64,000 nt of DNA from Spiroplasma citri (GCF_001886855.1 NZ_CP013197.1:558001-622000), one strand, 5' to 3'; positions 1 to 9,630 are shown, numbered from the stretch's first letter. A program made the numbers and translations. The notes: generated by a model from the sequence alone, not told the origin.

Positions 1-465
1 ACTTTTAGTAGTTTAATGCCAATTGCTGAAGCTCAAGCAATTTTAGGAAATATTTCAAAAGCCGTTAATGGTATTATTTTCTTTATTATTGGTATTTCTT
101 TTGTATTAAGTTTTATGATTATTATTTTAACAAGCAATATTGTTATTGCGGAAAATCAAACAATTATTGCAACAATGAAAGTATTAGGATATCGAAATCG
201 TTATATTACAAAATTAGTTATTGGAATGTATATTCCTATTATTGTAATAATGACAATTGCCGGCTTTGGTTTTGGGTGATTATTTTTAATTATTTCTAAC
301 ATGATATTAATTCGAATTGGAATAGTTTTACCACTGTTTATGAATATTATGATTCCAATTATTGCAATTGGCAGTGGTTTATTATTATACTTTATTGCAT
401 ATTTAATTAGTTGATTTAATATGAATCGGATTAATCCATTGATCGCAATTATGAATGCGGATTAA
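1..465 (+). CDS. ABC transporter permease, FtsX-like, C-terminal part
   Basis: The frame is open from the first base and ends in TAA at 463-465; a TGA at 280 is read as Trp. The visible 154 residues hold three long hydrophobic segments separated by short charged loops, with a sequence around 'KVLGYRNRYI' that is typical of the conserved cytoplasmic loop of FtsX/MacB-type permeases. The protein would be a membrane permease, in Spiroplasma often paired with lipoprotein genes. Its stop is 12 bases before the ATG of a lipoprotein gene, with GGAGG between, so the two are co-transcribed. The N-terminus lies outside the window and the substrate is unknown. Confidence 0.7.
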
Positions 466-477
466 GGAGGGATTAAA

Positions 478-1437
478 ATGAAAAAATTACTGGCAACTAT
501 TGCAATTGGTATTTTAACTTCAGGACCAGTAATGTCTGTAGTTAGTTGTACTAAAAATGATAATTGAAATAATATTCCAATTGCTCCACCAGTTTTACCA
601 GTTGAAGTAACTGGTTTTGCTGGAATTGATTTTAAAACAATTAATCCACAAAATAATAAACAGACTATTCCTGAATTATTACAACAATTGGCACAATTGT
701 TTAAAGGAACAAAATGAAACTTTGAACAGTTAATAAAAAATTATAAATTTAATAATCAATCAAAACCAGTTAATAAAATTGATTTGTATCGCAATGGTCA
801 GTATGAATTAAATTTTAGTGATGGAACAACTTTAAATACAATAAAAATTAATAAAACAGTAACAACTTCAAATCATTTAGCTGATAAAGTAAAAAGTATT
901 GATTTAGGTCAAATTACTGATGCACGACCAAAAACAATTTTAATTGCCATTATTTTTAACAATATGCAACTTATTTCAGAATTAGAAAATTTTGGTGAAT
1001 TTTTTATTGGTGAACAAACATCAGCTATATGAAACAAACAAATTGACAGAGTTGATAAAATTGAAGTTGAACCTGATCAAACTAGCGCAACTTTAATTTC
1101 AGGAAATGACCACTGATCGGAACATAATAACCCAGCAACAGATTATTATGGTTCAGTTAAAGTACATTTTACTGTTGTGGCACCAAAACCACCAACAGTA
1201 AAAGAAGATTTGGAACAAATGAACTTAATAACAAATTTAGGCAAATTACCAAAGGTAACCATTTTACAAGTAATGATGATGTTTATTAGTGTTAATTTTG
1301 TTAGTCAGTTAAATCGACTAAGTGCTTTATTAAATGATTTATATTTAGATATTAATCCGGATAAAAAAAGTGGAACAATTACTGCCTATGAGAAATCAGA
1401 ATATTATACTGGTAGTATTAACGTAACTTTTAGTTAA
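478..1437 (+). CDS. Lipoprotein with duplicated domain
   Basis: A 319-residue protein. It starts with a lipoprotein signal: MKK, a hydrophobic stretch, then a lipobox ending VVSC with Cys24 as the acylated residue. Two similar segments follow, around 'LGQITDARPKTIL' and 'LGKLPKVTILQV'. Each is followed by an acidic stretch and a 'YxGSxxVxF' strand, so the mature part looks like a repeated beta-rich module found in many Spiroplasma surface lipoproteins. The start is supported by AAGGAGG eight bases upstream. It is co-transcribed with the permease before it. Function unknown. Confidence 0.8.
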
Positions 1438-1452
1438 TTATACATATTAATA

Positions 1453-1477
1453 GAAACCGCTTGATTAGCGGTTTTTA
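1453..1477 (+). terminator. Rho-independent terminator
   Basis: AAACCGC, a 7-base loop, then GCGGTTT followed by Ts. It closes the permease-lipoprotein operon. Confidence 0.85.
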
Positions 1478-1645
1478 ATTATTTGCATTAATTTTATTAT
1501 TTAGCAATTTATTATTTATTTTTAATAATTTGATTAAAATATTTATTTTTAAATTAAAAATATGGTATGATTAAATATCTTTTTTATCATAAATATGGTA
1601 TAATTATAATAGAAAAAATAGTTCCATAAGAAAATTCTAGGATGT

Positions 1646-1683
1646 AATAATTATAAAATGTATTAAATGATTTTATAATTATT
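1646..1683 (+). promoter_or_regulatory. AT-rich 14-bp inverted repeat before a small ORF
   Basis: AATAATTATAAAAT is repeated as its exact reverse complement after a 10-base spacer, just before GTAAGGAG and the ATG at 1700. A TATAAT at 1599-1604 lies upstream, so the hairpin would sit in the 5' leader. It could be an operator or a leader hairpin. The rest of 1478-1645 is AT-rich and shows only two imperfect AAATATGGTAT direct repeats. Confidence 0.4.
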
Positions 1684-1699
1684 CATGTAAGGAGTTTTT

Positions 1700-1945
1700 A
1701 TGTTGAAAGATATTTTTTATATTGCCGAAGAAGAAATGTGTAATAAATGTTGAAATCAATTAGCACAAGCAATAAAAGAAGTTAAAAATAATAATCTGCA
1801 AGAAATTAATAATTTAATGTTTTTCAAATATTATTTAAAAGATCAAATTAATACACTTGTTTCAAAGGTTATTGCAATTATTAAATGTAATAATAATTTT
1901 TATACATTATTTTGAAAAGAAGATTTGCTAGTCAGGACTGTATAA
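1700..1945 (+). CDS. Small hypothetical protein, 81 aa
   Basis: An open frame (two TGA as Trp) with an AAGGAG ribosome site nine bases before ATG. It has two Cys near the N-terminus (CNKC) and a mixed hydrophobic-charged remainder. It ends exactly where homology to the left end of prophage B begins, so its last codons may have been altered by prophage insertion. I do not recognise the family. Confidence 0.5.
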
Positions 1946-1960
1946 AAAAAGTAGGGTATA
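1940..1960 (+). repeat. Possible left terminal repeat of prophage A
   Basis: GTATAAA, seven bases, GGGTATA. The same two blocks with an 8-base spacer occur inverted at 15438-15461. The same left-end sequence is present at the left end of B (about 53980-54000). Suggestive only. Confidence 0.3.
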
Positions 1961-2047
1961 AAAATATAAAGAAATTAAATAAGAATAATTAAACCATTTA
2001 CTAAAATGGTTTTTTTATTTGAAAAAACCTAAAATAACTAATTGATT

Positions 2048-2187
2048 CAAAACAAGGACAGCATCTTTATATATTTATAATTTTTAAAATAATAAAAAGT
2101 TGTTTCCTTTCTGAAAAAACCATATTAAATTAAGAAATTAATAAATAATTCACATACTTACTTAGTAAAGGTGTTGTCCTTGTTTTG
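2048..2187. repeat. 140-bp element with 13-bp inverted ends
   Basis: CAAAACAAGGACA at 2048-2060 returns as TGTCCTTGTTTTG at 2175-2187, with partial pairing continuing inward. The interior has no ORF but holds GTTGTTTCCTTTCTG (2099-2113). Its complement nearly matches the sequence just upstream of the transposase start (13941-13956). The same element is in prophage B at 53748-53888. Possible roles are a transposase-binding end, a MITE-like insertion or a leader RNA. Confidence 0.5.
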
Positions 2188-2244
2188 TTTCACTTAGTTA
2201 TATTAATAAATCAATCGTTAAATATTAGATTGGAGAAACTAAAA

Positions 2245-2355
2245 ATGGAAAAAATCAATATTATGATTAAATGCAGTAAATGCGGAATGCCAAAGCGAGT
2301 TCATAAAGTTAAACATCGCGGAAAAACAGAATGATTTGAAGATATTTATTATTAA
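2245..2355 (+). CDS. Small zinc-ribbon protein, 36 aa
   Basis: An early phage ORF with a CSKC zinc-knuckle followed by a basic 'RVHKVKHRGK' stretch. Only one Cys pair is visible, so it may dimerise to bind metal or use His. The start is preceded by TTGGAG. A close homologue is at 53571-53690 in B, three residues longer. First gene from the prophage left end; possibly a small DNA-binding regulator, which is an inference from position and charge. Confidence 0.55.
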
Positions 2356-2377
2356 ATATTAAATTTGATTTATAAAA

Positions 2378-2623
2378 ATGAAAATTATTAAACAACAAAA
2401 AATATGTGATGTTATTAATTGTTATAAATTATCATCATTTATCACCGAAGAATTTGAAACAAATAAAATTTTATGAACTTGTCAAAATCACAAAGTTTTA
2501 TTAAATCAAATTAAGTATATAAACAAAGAAAAAATTTGACTTTATAATAATTTGGAAAATTCAAGGATAGATTCTGATTGAAAAACTGGGTATTTAAAAA
2601 TATTTTTTAGTAAAATTAAATAA
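2378..2623 (+). CDS. Early phage hypothetical protein, 81 aa
   Basis: Open through three TGA Trp codons, beginning 'MKIIKQQKICDV' and ending 'FFSKIK'. Near-identical to 53310-53555 of prophage B, which shows the frame is conserved. It has three Cys and a His (CDVINCY, then TCQNH), possibly metal binding. No family recognised. It follows the zinc-ribbon gene by 22 bases in the same operon. Confidence 0.6.
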
Positions 2624-2654
2624 TTCTAATATAACAAGATGAATAACTCATCTA

Positions 2655-2741
2655 TGGCACACTAGTTATGTTATTTGATTTATTAATTTTAATTTTATAT
2701 TTCTTTTATTAAACTTGTTAATAGGATTTTTCAGTGTGCCA
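2655..2741. repeat. 9-bp inverted repeat TGGCACACT / AGTGTGCCA
   Basis: The arms at 2655-2663 and 2733-2741 are exact reverse complements 69 bases apart. The copy in B (53192-53278) conserves the arms exactly. GATGAATAACTCATC just upstream forms a small hairpin. Possibly a regulator site or leader structure. Confidence 0.4.
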
Positions 2742-2772
2742 ATTTTTAATATTTTATATTTTTAATAATGTT

Positions 2773-2840
2773 AATAACAATGTTTATTAAACATTAAATA
2801 AACAATATATAAACATTAAATATAACAATGTTTATTAAAA
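2773..2840. repeat. AT-rich TGTTTAT repeat array (short version)
   Basis: Several copies of TGTTTAT or its complement ATAAACA lie between two early genes. Prophage B has about twice as many at the same place (53013-53160). Candidate iterons of a phage origin or multiple operator sites. Confidence 0.4.
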
Positions 2841-2858
2841 AAAGGAGTGTGATTAATT

Positions 2859-3023
2859 ATGTTAGGAATTTGAATATTTTTTATTAAACGTAAATGTCAA
2901 ATTTGTCATTCTATTTTGAATAAAAAATTTGTTGGTAGTTTGTATTTTAAGTTAAATGTTTGTTCAATGCAGTGTAACCGAAAGCGAGTTGATTTGAGTA
3001 ATGTATCAGAAACCAAGTTATAA
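2859..3023 (+). CDS. Small four-cysteine zinc-finger protein, 54 aa
   Basis: It contains CQIC near the N-terminus and CSMQC about 25 residues later, a treble-clef or zinc-ribbon-like spacing, in a basic protein. AAAGGAG precedes the ATG at the usual distance. It overlaps the next gene by 23 bases, so translation is probably coupled. Homologue in B at 52819-52983. Possibly a DNA-binding early regulator. Confidence 0.6.
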
Positions 3024-3414
3024 GAAGAATATTAACGTAGAAAATTACTTTATTCGAAGAGAATTTATAGTTTTTAGAACAGATAAAGCTTCATTTATAA
3101 ATTTACCTAATCATAATCGTCATATTGGTTTTTGATTGAGTAATAAGTTTATTTATCCGAGTGAAAAACATTCGGAACAAGTAGCAATCGGTTTGATTTA
3201 TGATAATTATTATTCTATTGTAAAATATGATGAAAATTTAAAGCGTAATATTTGAAAGAGTTTAACTGGAACGGAATTAATTAATTTATATAATCAATAT
3301 AAACAAAATTACTCTACTAATATGAAAGAAGCATTATTTTCAAGTGAACCTAAAAAAGTAAAAACAAATAAAAATAATTTAACAAATTTAAGTGTTGAAA
3401 AAAAGAACAATTAA
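3001..3414 (+). CDS. Early phage hypothetical protein, 137 aa
   Basis: Starts inside the zinc-finger gene. The N-terminal 100 residues look like a compact mixed fold ('[19 protein letters not shown]'), followed by a Lys/Asn-rich tail. Conserved in prophage B (52428-52841). No family recognised. The 178 bases after it hold only the leader of the methyltransferase gene, with a short conserved stretch around 3515-3590 also present in B. Confidence 0.6.
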
Positions 3415-3592
3415 TTAAAGACTTAAAAAGTTTAAATTAAAATATTCCCAAAAAAGTTTTAAATAATATACAAAGTTTTAAGATTATATATTAAATAGAC
3501 ATAACATATAAAGCTCACTGCATATTTTAAAACACAATAGTATAGTGCCTGCGATCACCTTTAAAGTGAAGCAAAAGGCAAAGGGTGAAAAA

Positions 3593-4063
3593 ATGTTTAA
3601 AACAAATTTAGGAAAATTAATAAATGGAGATGCTTTGGAATTTATAAAGACATTAGAAAATGATAGCGTTGATTTAATATTAACTGATCCGCCCTATTTA
3701 TATAATTTTTCAAAAAGAGAAAACGAACAAATAAATGAAAAAAGCAATATAACCAAAAGCATAAATAAATATATTAATGCTATTTATGATAATAATTTGC
3801 ATAATTCATTTGATATAAATACTTATTTAGATGAGTTTTATCGAATTTCAAAAACTAAATTTATGTTAATTTGAATGAATAGACAACAAATTATAGATTA
3901 TTTAGATTGAGTTCGTAAAAAAGATATGCTTTATGATTTTATCCTTTGAAACAAAACAAATCCAATGCCAACTAATAATCATATTTATCAAGATAAAGAA
4001 TATTGTATGATAATTTATTCTAAAAAACATCGAATTCCGAATTATAAAAATGATTATTTTTAG
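3593..4063 (+). pseudogene. Site-specific DNA methyltransferase, 3'-truncated
   Basis: The first 155 codons match the complete gene of prophage B (51505-52248). They include the catalytic motif IV 'TDPPY' near residue 36 but not the AdoMet-binding FxGxGT motif, which lies C-terminal in this beta-type enzyme. The homology stops at 4057 and the frame runs into tape-measure sequence and a TAG. Without the AdoMet site it should be inactive. Confidence 0.85.
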
Positions 4064-5086
4064 CAATCAAAGGAATTTTAACAAAAATAACTGTTGATAC
4101 CGCCAAATATGCTGGTGAGCTTAAAAAAACATCAAAAGAAATCGGTATCACAGCAGAAAACTTACAAATATTTCGTTATATTGCAAAAAGAACTGGAATT
4201 ACTAGCGAAGAATTAGAAAAGAGTTTTAAAAAATTACGACAAGGTATTAGTGCTATTTCTTATGGAATATCAAATGAAACAACAGAAGCTTTTAATAAAT
4301 TAGAAATTAATATTAAAAATAATGAGGGATCTTTAAAAGATACAGGAACTATTTTTTTAGAATTAAAAAAATCATTAGAACAAATAAGTGATGAAACTGA
4401 AAAAAATAATTTAATAATGGATATTTTTGGTTCTAAGTTAGGAAAAAACCTTATTCCAATGCTTGCCTTATCAGATGAAGAAATTAAAAAAATGACAAAC
4501 AACATTAAAGATTTAGGTATTGTTTCAAATGAAAATGTTGACAAAACAACACTATTAAATAAAAAATGAAATGAATTTAAACATGTTATTAATATTACAA
4601 AAATGAATTTAGCACCCGCCCTATTACCCGTGTTTGAGTCTTTGGTTTCTTTTTTAGAAGTCAGTTTAATACCAATTAATTATTAAAGGAATAACAAATT
4701 TTTTTAATATGTTTAATGATACAACCAAAAAAACTATTTTTATTATTTTAGGAATATCAGCAAGTTTGGGAGCTGTTGTTTACACAATTGGAAAAATAAT
4801 AAATGTTATTAGTTCATTAAAAACACTTTTATTAGGAATGGCAAAGCACCCAATTCTTTATGGTGTTTTAGTTAGTTTGTCTGCCTTAGCTGCTGGTGGG
4901 GTATGATTATATAATAAATTTAATAAACCACCACAAAACATTAACCAAGAAAGCCAAACTAATAACTATAATAAAATTGAAAATAAAAATGAATTTAAAC
5001 CAACAATTATTATTGAAGGAGAAAATGATAAAGAACGAGCTGAAAAAATACTCGAATATATAGGGCAATGAAATAATAGAGTATAG
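4058..5086 (+). pseudogene. Tail tape measure protein, 5'-deleted and frameshifted
   Basis: Matches the C-terminal two thirds of the B protein (31940-33487), starting at its 'LAIKGILTK' segment. The start is lost to the deletion. An extra four bases near 4676-4685 create 'PINY' and a stop before the hydrophobic segment 'TIFIILGISASLGAVVYTI'. The rest is open to TAG at 5084. Confidence 0.85.
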
Positions 5087-5096
5087 GGAGAAAAAT

Positions 5097-6023
5097 ATGT
5101 ATAATTTACCATTTAGAACTTTTAAAATTAGTAATAATAAAGATAATTTAATTAATTTATGTGATTTAGATAATATCATTATTTTATCATTTAATGGATT
5201 AAATATTAATTTTGATAATAATTATTTAAACATCGATAATAATTTTATTTTAAATAATAGTAAGCATTCTTTAAATCAAATAAATTTTAAATTATTATTT
5301 ATAAGTCCAAACCCCTATGGTAAATTTAATGATTTTATTAATAAATTAAATATTAATTTAGATAATAAATCTTACCCCTTTTTATTATTTTATAGTTTTT
5401 GAATAAATGAGAAAACAAAATTGGAATATTATTGTGAAGTAATTATTAAAAGTATTATTAAAACAGAATTGAATAATAATAATGATTTAGAGGTTGATTT
5501 TATTTTAGAACAATTAACTAACTGAAAAAAAGAAGAAGATAAATTATTTGAAATTAAACCAAATAAAACAAGCGGAAAAATATACAATGAGCATAATAAC
5601 AAATATTATTTTAAGTTAAATCGCATTAAATATGCCAATCAATATAATGAAAAAACTAAAATTAGTAATAATAGTTATTTAGCATCAGATACTCTAATAA
5701 CAATCAATGGCCCCACAAAAGAGCCGTATTTAAAATTAGAAAATATTAATGGTAAAGTAATAAGTGAACTTAAAATTAATGCTGAAATAAATGAAAATGA
5801 AAAAATAATAATAGATAGTAGATTAAAAACTCAAAGCATTATAAAAGTTGATTTAAAAACCGAAAAATCATACAACATATATCAATATCAAGATTTTAAA
5901 TATACTAATTTTATTCAAATTCCACCAGGAAACTATCATATTTTATATTCTTCTAACCTTTCAAAAGACAAACAAGTTGGAAATATTAATATTAAAAAAT
6001 TTGAAGAATATATTTTAATTTAG
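5097..6023 (+). CDS. Distal tail (Dit-like) protein, 308 aa
   Basis: An intact frame between tape measure and a tail-tip gene, the position of Dit proteins in siphoviruses. The N-terminal half is an Asn-rich mixed domain. The C-terminal half around 'LITINGPTKEPYLKLEN' and 'FIQIPPGNYHILY' looks like the galectin-like beta domain of phi-13/SPP1-type distal tail proteins. GGGAG lies before ATG. It is over 95% identical to B (31004-31930) by eye. The role, hub of the tail tip, rests on gene order and these motifs. Confidence 0.65.
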
Positions 6024-6039
6024 AAAAAGGAGAAATTAA

Positions 6040-7485
6040 ATGGGTGTAGGAAGTTCAACAAAAAACCACTGAAATGACGAAATAATTGCAATTAGAGAAG
6101 ATAAAAAAGAAATTATTAATAAGTTAAAAAACAATACTTTAAATTCAGAAATTTTAAAACAAATCCAAGAATTAAAAGAAGAAATATCAGAATTAACAAA
6201 AGAAATTAATGTTGAAAAAAATCCTTTTGATGAACTTGTGAAAAATTATCCTGAAGTTATTTCACAAATCTTACAAACGCCTGATTATAAATTAATGATT
6301 GATTATCTTGATGAATTATCTAATATTGTGCTTGAAATTAATAAAACACAACAAGAAGCAGAAGAAAAAGCAAGACAAAAAGCAAAAGAAGAATTATTAA
6401 AATTAGAAATTAAAAAAGATAAAAATATTTATCAAGGTAATAGAACTAAATTAATTATATTAGGAGTTGATTTTGAAAAAGGATCTTTATTTTATAAAGA
6501 TAATTGTATTGTTGAAAATTATAAGATATTTTTAGATATTTATACCCCGCAACTATCAACTTTTAATGCTTATAATTATTATAATCTTAATGTTGAAATT
6601 GAAGACATTGTTTGTATTTTGAATAACGAAAATCAATTATATATTGGAATTATTACTCATATTGAAAAAAACAAAGATGAAAATTTATATACCTTTACTA
6701 CTAAAAATATTGAATCTATTTTTGATTTTAAAATTTACAACATATATAAAAATAAAAGTTGATATACTTTTCTTACTTTAATAAAAATTATTTATAACAA
6801 TCTTCCCTTTATTAAACTTAATAAAAAAATTAATGATGAAAATAATAATAATCCTAAATTTTTTGAAGAAAATGAAGAAAAAGAATTTAATTGTTATCAA
6901 TTTATTAACAAAATATTTAAAATAACAAATATATTTTTAAAATTTAATATTGATTTAAAAAATTTTATTTTAAATTGTGACATTTGCAAAGAAGGACAAG
7001 AAGATATCAAATTAAATAATTATAAAGTAAAAGATAATATTAAATGTATTACAAATATAGAAATTGAAGAATTAAACCAAAAAAGTATCAACAGAATTGA
7101 TTTTTACCAAAAAAATAACTCAAACAAATATAAAAGAGCAATTTTATTAAAAAATAATGAAATCTCTTTTGATGAAAAAAACAATAATTTACAAAATAAT
7201 TTAATTAAAAATAAAATTTATGAATTATAAGAAAAAGACTTTACCTTAGAAAATATTATAACTATTAGCAATCAAGAATTTAAGTTAAGTGAATACTCAC
7301 ACCTCATAAAATTTGATATCACAAAAGATAACAATATTTTAAATTTAAACAATTTACAACTAAGAGATAAATTTACCCTATTATTTAACAATAAAGAATA
7401 TAACAGCATTTTATCTGGGATAATTTTAGAAAGCAATAAAAACACAATTACCCTAATATTCGGCCAAGTAAGATTATGGAAGTAA
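6040..7485 (+). pseudogene. Tail-tip protein (Tal-like position), nonsense mutation
   Basis: A 481-codon frame with a single TAA at 7228 where B has GAA, so one G-to-T change truncates the last 85 residues. The N-terminus is a long coiled coil (residues about 15-125), followed by an Asn/Lys-rich beta domain; I see no peptidase motif. The position after Dit suggests the tail-associated or baseplate protein. The truncated form (396 residues) might still be made. In B the same gene is broken at a different place. Confidence 0.7.
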
Positions 7486-7535
7486 GTTTTAACACTTATT
7501 AACTAATATGCCCCTTAAAACAAGTAATAAAGGTA

Positions 7536-7563
7536 TTTACAAATAATTATATTTTTATATAAT
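7536..7563 (+). promoter_or_regulatory. P2-type phage promoter
   Basis: TTTACA, 16 bases, TATAAT. Essentially the same sequence, including the upstream AGTAATAAAGGT, is found at 39174-39201 and (minus strand) 29462-29489. Each copy precedes a toxin-antitoxin cassette. The stretch 7564-7712 contains only a doubtful 25-codon ORF (7627-7704). Confidence 0.65.
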
Positions 7564-7712
7564 CAATATGTAATAAGTTATTTATTTAAGGAAATATAAA
7601 ATTTAATAAAAAATATAGGTATTTAAATGTTTTATTATAAATGAGGTTTTATAAATAAAAATGATGTAAATTTATTTAAATTAGCATTTATAAAAAACTC
7701 CTAATTTAAATA

Positions 7713-8255
7713 ATGAAAATAACAATTTTTGAGATATTAGCTATAATAATAATTAAATTAATTCATAAAACAAAAATTAAAGATTATAAAATTAATGTAA
7801 TATGAAAAAAGATTATTTTAGATGATGAATTTGCTACTTATTTAATAAAAATAGTTTATAGGTCGCATGAAATAGCACAAAAAATTAAACAAGAAGGATT
7901 ATATGGCGAAAAATGAAAGGGGTCAATCAATGAAACTGTTAATGCATTAGTGTATAAACATTCCTATAATGATAAGATAACAGCTAATTTATTGTTTTTA
8001 TTTGAATGTAAACAAAAATTTAACAATGGAAATAAAAGAACTGCACTAATTTCGTGTATATTATTTTTAAAATCTTGTGGTTTATTTTTTAGATATACAA
8101 ATACTGTTGAAAAAGAATATATGAATTTATGAGAACCACGTATGAAAGAAATAGTTAAAATTTATGAATCAAGAAAATATTTAGATGAAATAATAATTGA
8201 AAAAATAGAAAAAATCATTGAAGAAAATGTTACAATATCTTATACAAGGTATTAA
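7713..8255 (+). CDS. Doc/Fic-like toxin with altered catalytic motif
   Basis: A 180-residue protein with 'FNNGNKRTAL' at residues 103-112, the signature of the Doc/Fic family (HxFxDGNKR). The preceding helix and the following 'FLKSCG' also fit death-on-curing proteins. Doc phosphorylates EF-Tu and Fic proteins AMPylate targets. Here the position of the catalytic His is Gln101 and the Asp is Asn, so activity is doubtful. It is the first gene after P2 and is followed by a 40-residue ORF. Prophage B carries an unrelated Panacea pair at the same place. Confidence 0.65.
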
Positions 8256-8284
8256 AATTTAATACAAAAAGGGACTGAGTAAAT

Positions 8285-8407
8285 ATGTCAAAAATTATGG
8301 AAAAAAAAGATTATAAATTATTGGAATTTAAATTTAATGAATGAGAACAAGATATTTATAATCACAAAGAATTAATGGAAAGTTTAAAAGCATTAGCAGA
8401 TACATAA
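8285..8407 (+). CDS. 40-aa putative antitoxin-like protein
   Basis: A short acidic/basic helical protein ('DYKLLEFKFNEWEQDIYN') following the Doc-like gene by 29 bases. Its size and position suggest an antitoxin partner. The same ORF also follows a different toxin in prophage B (28022-28143, frameshifted), so it may be a general cassette component instead. TAA at 8405. Confidence 0.45.
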
Positions 8408-8413
8408 TAAAAA

Positions 8414-8446
8414 TAATAAAAAAAGAGATATTAAATCCCTTTTTTA
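8414..8446 (-). terminator. Terminator of the antisense small RNA
   Basis: A GAGATATTAAATCCC hairpin flanked by A and T runs. On the minus strand the stem pairs fully using one G-U; on the plus strand it has an A-C mismatch. It therefore fits a leftward transcript better. Confidence 0.6.
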
Positions 8447-8541
8447 TTTATAGTATCGCACAGACTATTGACTGGCAATGTTTCTTTTCTTTATTTAAAA
8501 ACTTGCAAGTAGAACCTAGAATAACTCGCAACATCACTTGC
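8447..8541 (-). ncRNA. Small RNA candidate (RNA4), antisense to phage genes
   Basis: An extended -10 box TGCTATAAT (minus strand, 8548-8556) is followed by about 95 conserved bases and then the terminator. The RNA can form a stem from GCAAGT and ACTTGC and further hairpins; it has no ORF. A close copy with the same relative orientation, promoter and terminator is in prophage B (26514-26612), although the neighbouring genes differ there. No known family recognised. Confidence 0.5.
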
Positions 8542-8608
8542 TATTTAATTATAGCATGTTTTTAGGTTTTTATTATATAATTTAATTAATAAAGAAAAGG
8601 TGATTAAG

Positions 8609-9224
8609 ATGAAAGAAACTATGTTATCAAAATATTTAAATGTATCTCCAATAGAAGCAAACAAAATAGAAATGGCAGTATTATATTTATTAATTAATTG
8701 CAAAAAAAAATTTATTTTTAAAATATATATATAAATTTATTGCATCTTTAGAAATAGAAGTAGCCAAAAAATATGCAAACCATTTCTTTGAAATGGATTT
8801 TGTAGCATGAGAAAAGGGCCCTGTTCCTATTAGTTTTTTAAATTATGTAGAAAAATATAAAGGAAAATTTTTATATTTTAAATATTTAATAGAAGATGAA
8901 ACAAAAACTAAATTTTATTTAGAAGATAAAAAAAATAATTGTAAAGAATTTAGTTGAGATTATTTTTCAGAAGAAGAAACAAAAATATTAAAATATATAA
9001 CTACTATTTTTAATGAATATTTAGGCTTTCAAAAAACCAATGATGTTATTGAATATACTCATTATTATTCAAAATCTTGGCAAAATGCTTGAAAAAAAGC
9101 AGCCAAAGAAAGAAAAAAAACATATGATTTAGATTTTTCGTTAGATATAAACACCGATGAATTAGGTGAATCAGAAAAAGATGAAATAATTAAATTATAC
9201 AAGGAATCTAAATATGGTAATTAA
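8609..9224 (+). pseudogene. Panacea/SocA-type antitoxin B, frameshifted in a poly-A tract
   Basis: The start reads 'MKETMLSKYLNVSPIEANK' and runs to a TAA at 8732. If the A9 tract at 8702-8710 had eight As, the frame would continue to 9224 as a protein of about 204 residues. That protein has the Panacea landmarks 'AWEKGPVPISFLNYV' and 'THYYSKSWQNAW'. Panacea proteins are antitoxins that neutralise an adjacent toxin. The 3' end overlaps the toxin ATG by 11 bases. Either a dead gene, a phase-variable one, or one needing slippage. Confidence 0.7.
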
Positions 9225-9630
9225 TAATAAAAATTGTTCATATGTTATTGATAATTCTGATAACACAGTATTTATTAGCGGAAATCCTAAAAAATCTTAT
9301 TTATTCCCTTTATTTATTACAGAACAAAAACAAATATTTTTTATTAGAATGATAAGTATATTTCCTAAAAGTGATGAAAAAAATTATGTTGAAATTTTAA
9401 ATTGAAATGAAATAGAAAAATTAAAAAAGACTACTTATATTAGATTTGATAAAAACAAAAATGACATTCATAGTAAATGGGAATATAAAATAAAAAAATA
9501 TGAGTATATTTATGATGAAAAAATAGAACAATATAGAGAAGAAATTTTAAGAAAAGCACTTAAATGTATTTATATTCAACCAATATATTATAAATATATA
9601 AATGAAGAATTAGAAAAAATTAAAAAATAA
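9214..9630 (+). CDS. Putative toxin B of the Panacea pair, 138 aa
   Basis: Starts within the last codons of the Panacea gene, the coupling usual in toxin-antitoxin pairs. The N-terminal half ('SGNPKKSYLFPLFI' through 'FFIRM') is beta-rich and loosely recalls PemK/MazF-like folds; the C-terminal half is helical and basic. I cannot assign a catalytic residue. The gene is intact here but frameshifted in B (26935-27349). The role is inferred mainly from being next to a Panacea gene. Confidence 0.55.

Noticed and set aside
7627-7704. 25-codon ORF after P2
   Set aside because: No ribosome-binding site, no counterpart in prophage B and low-complexity sequence.
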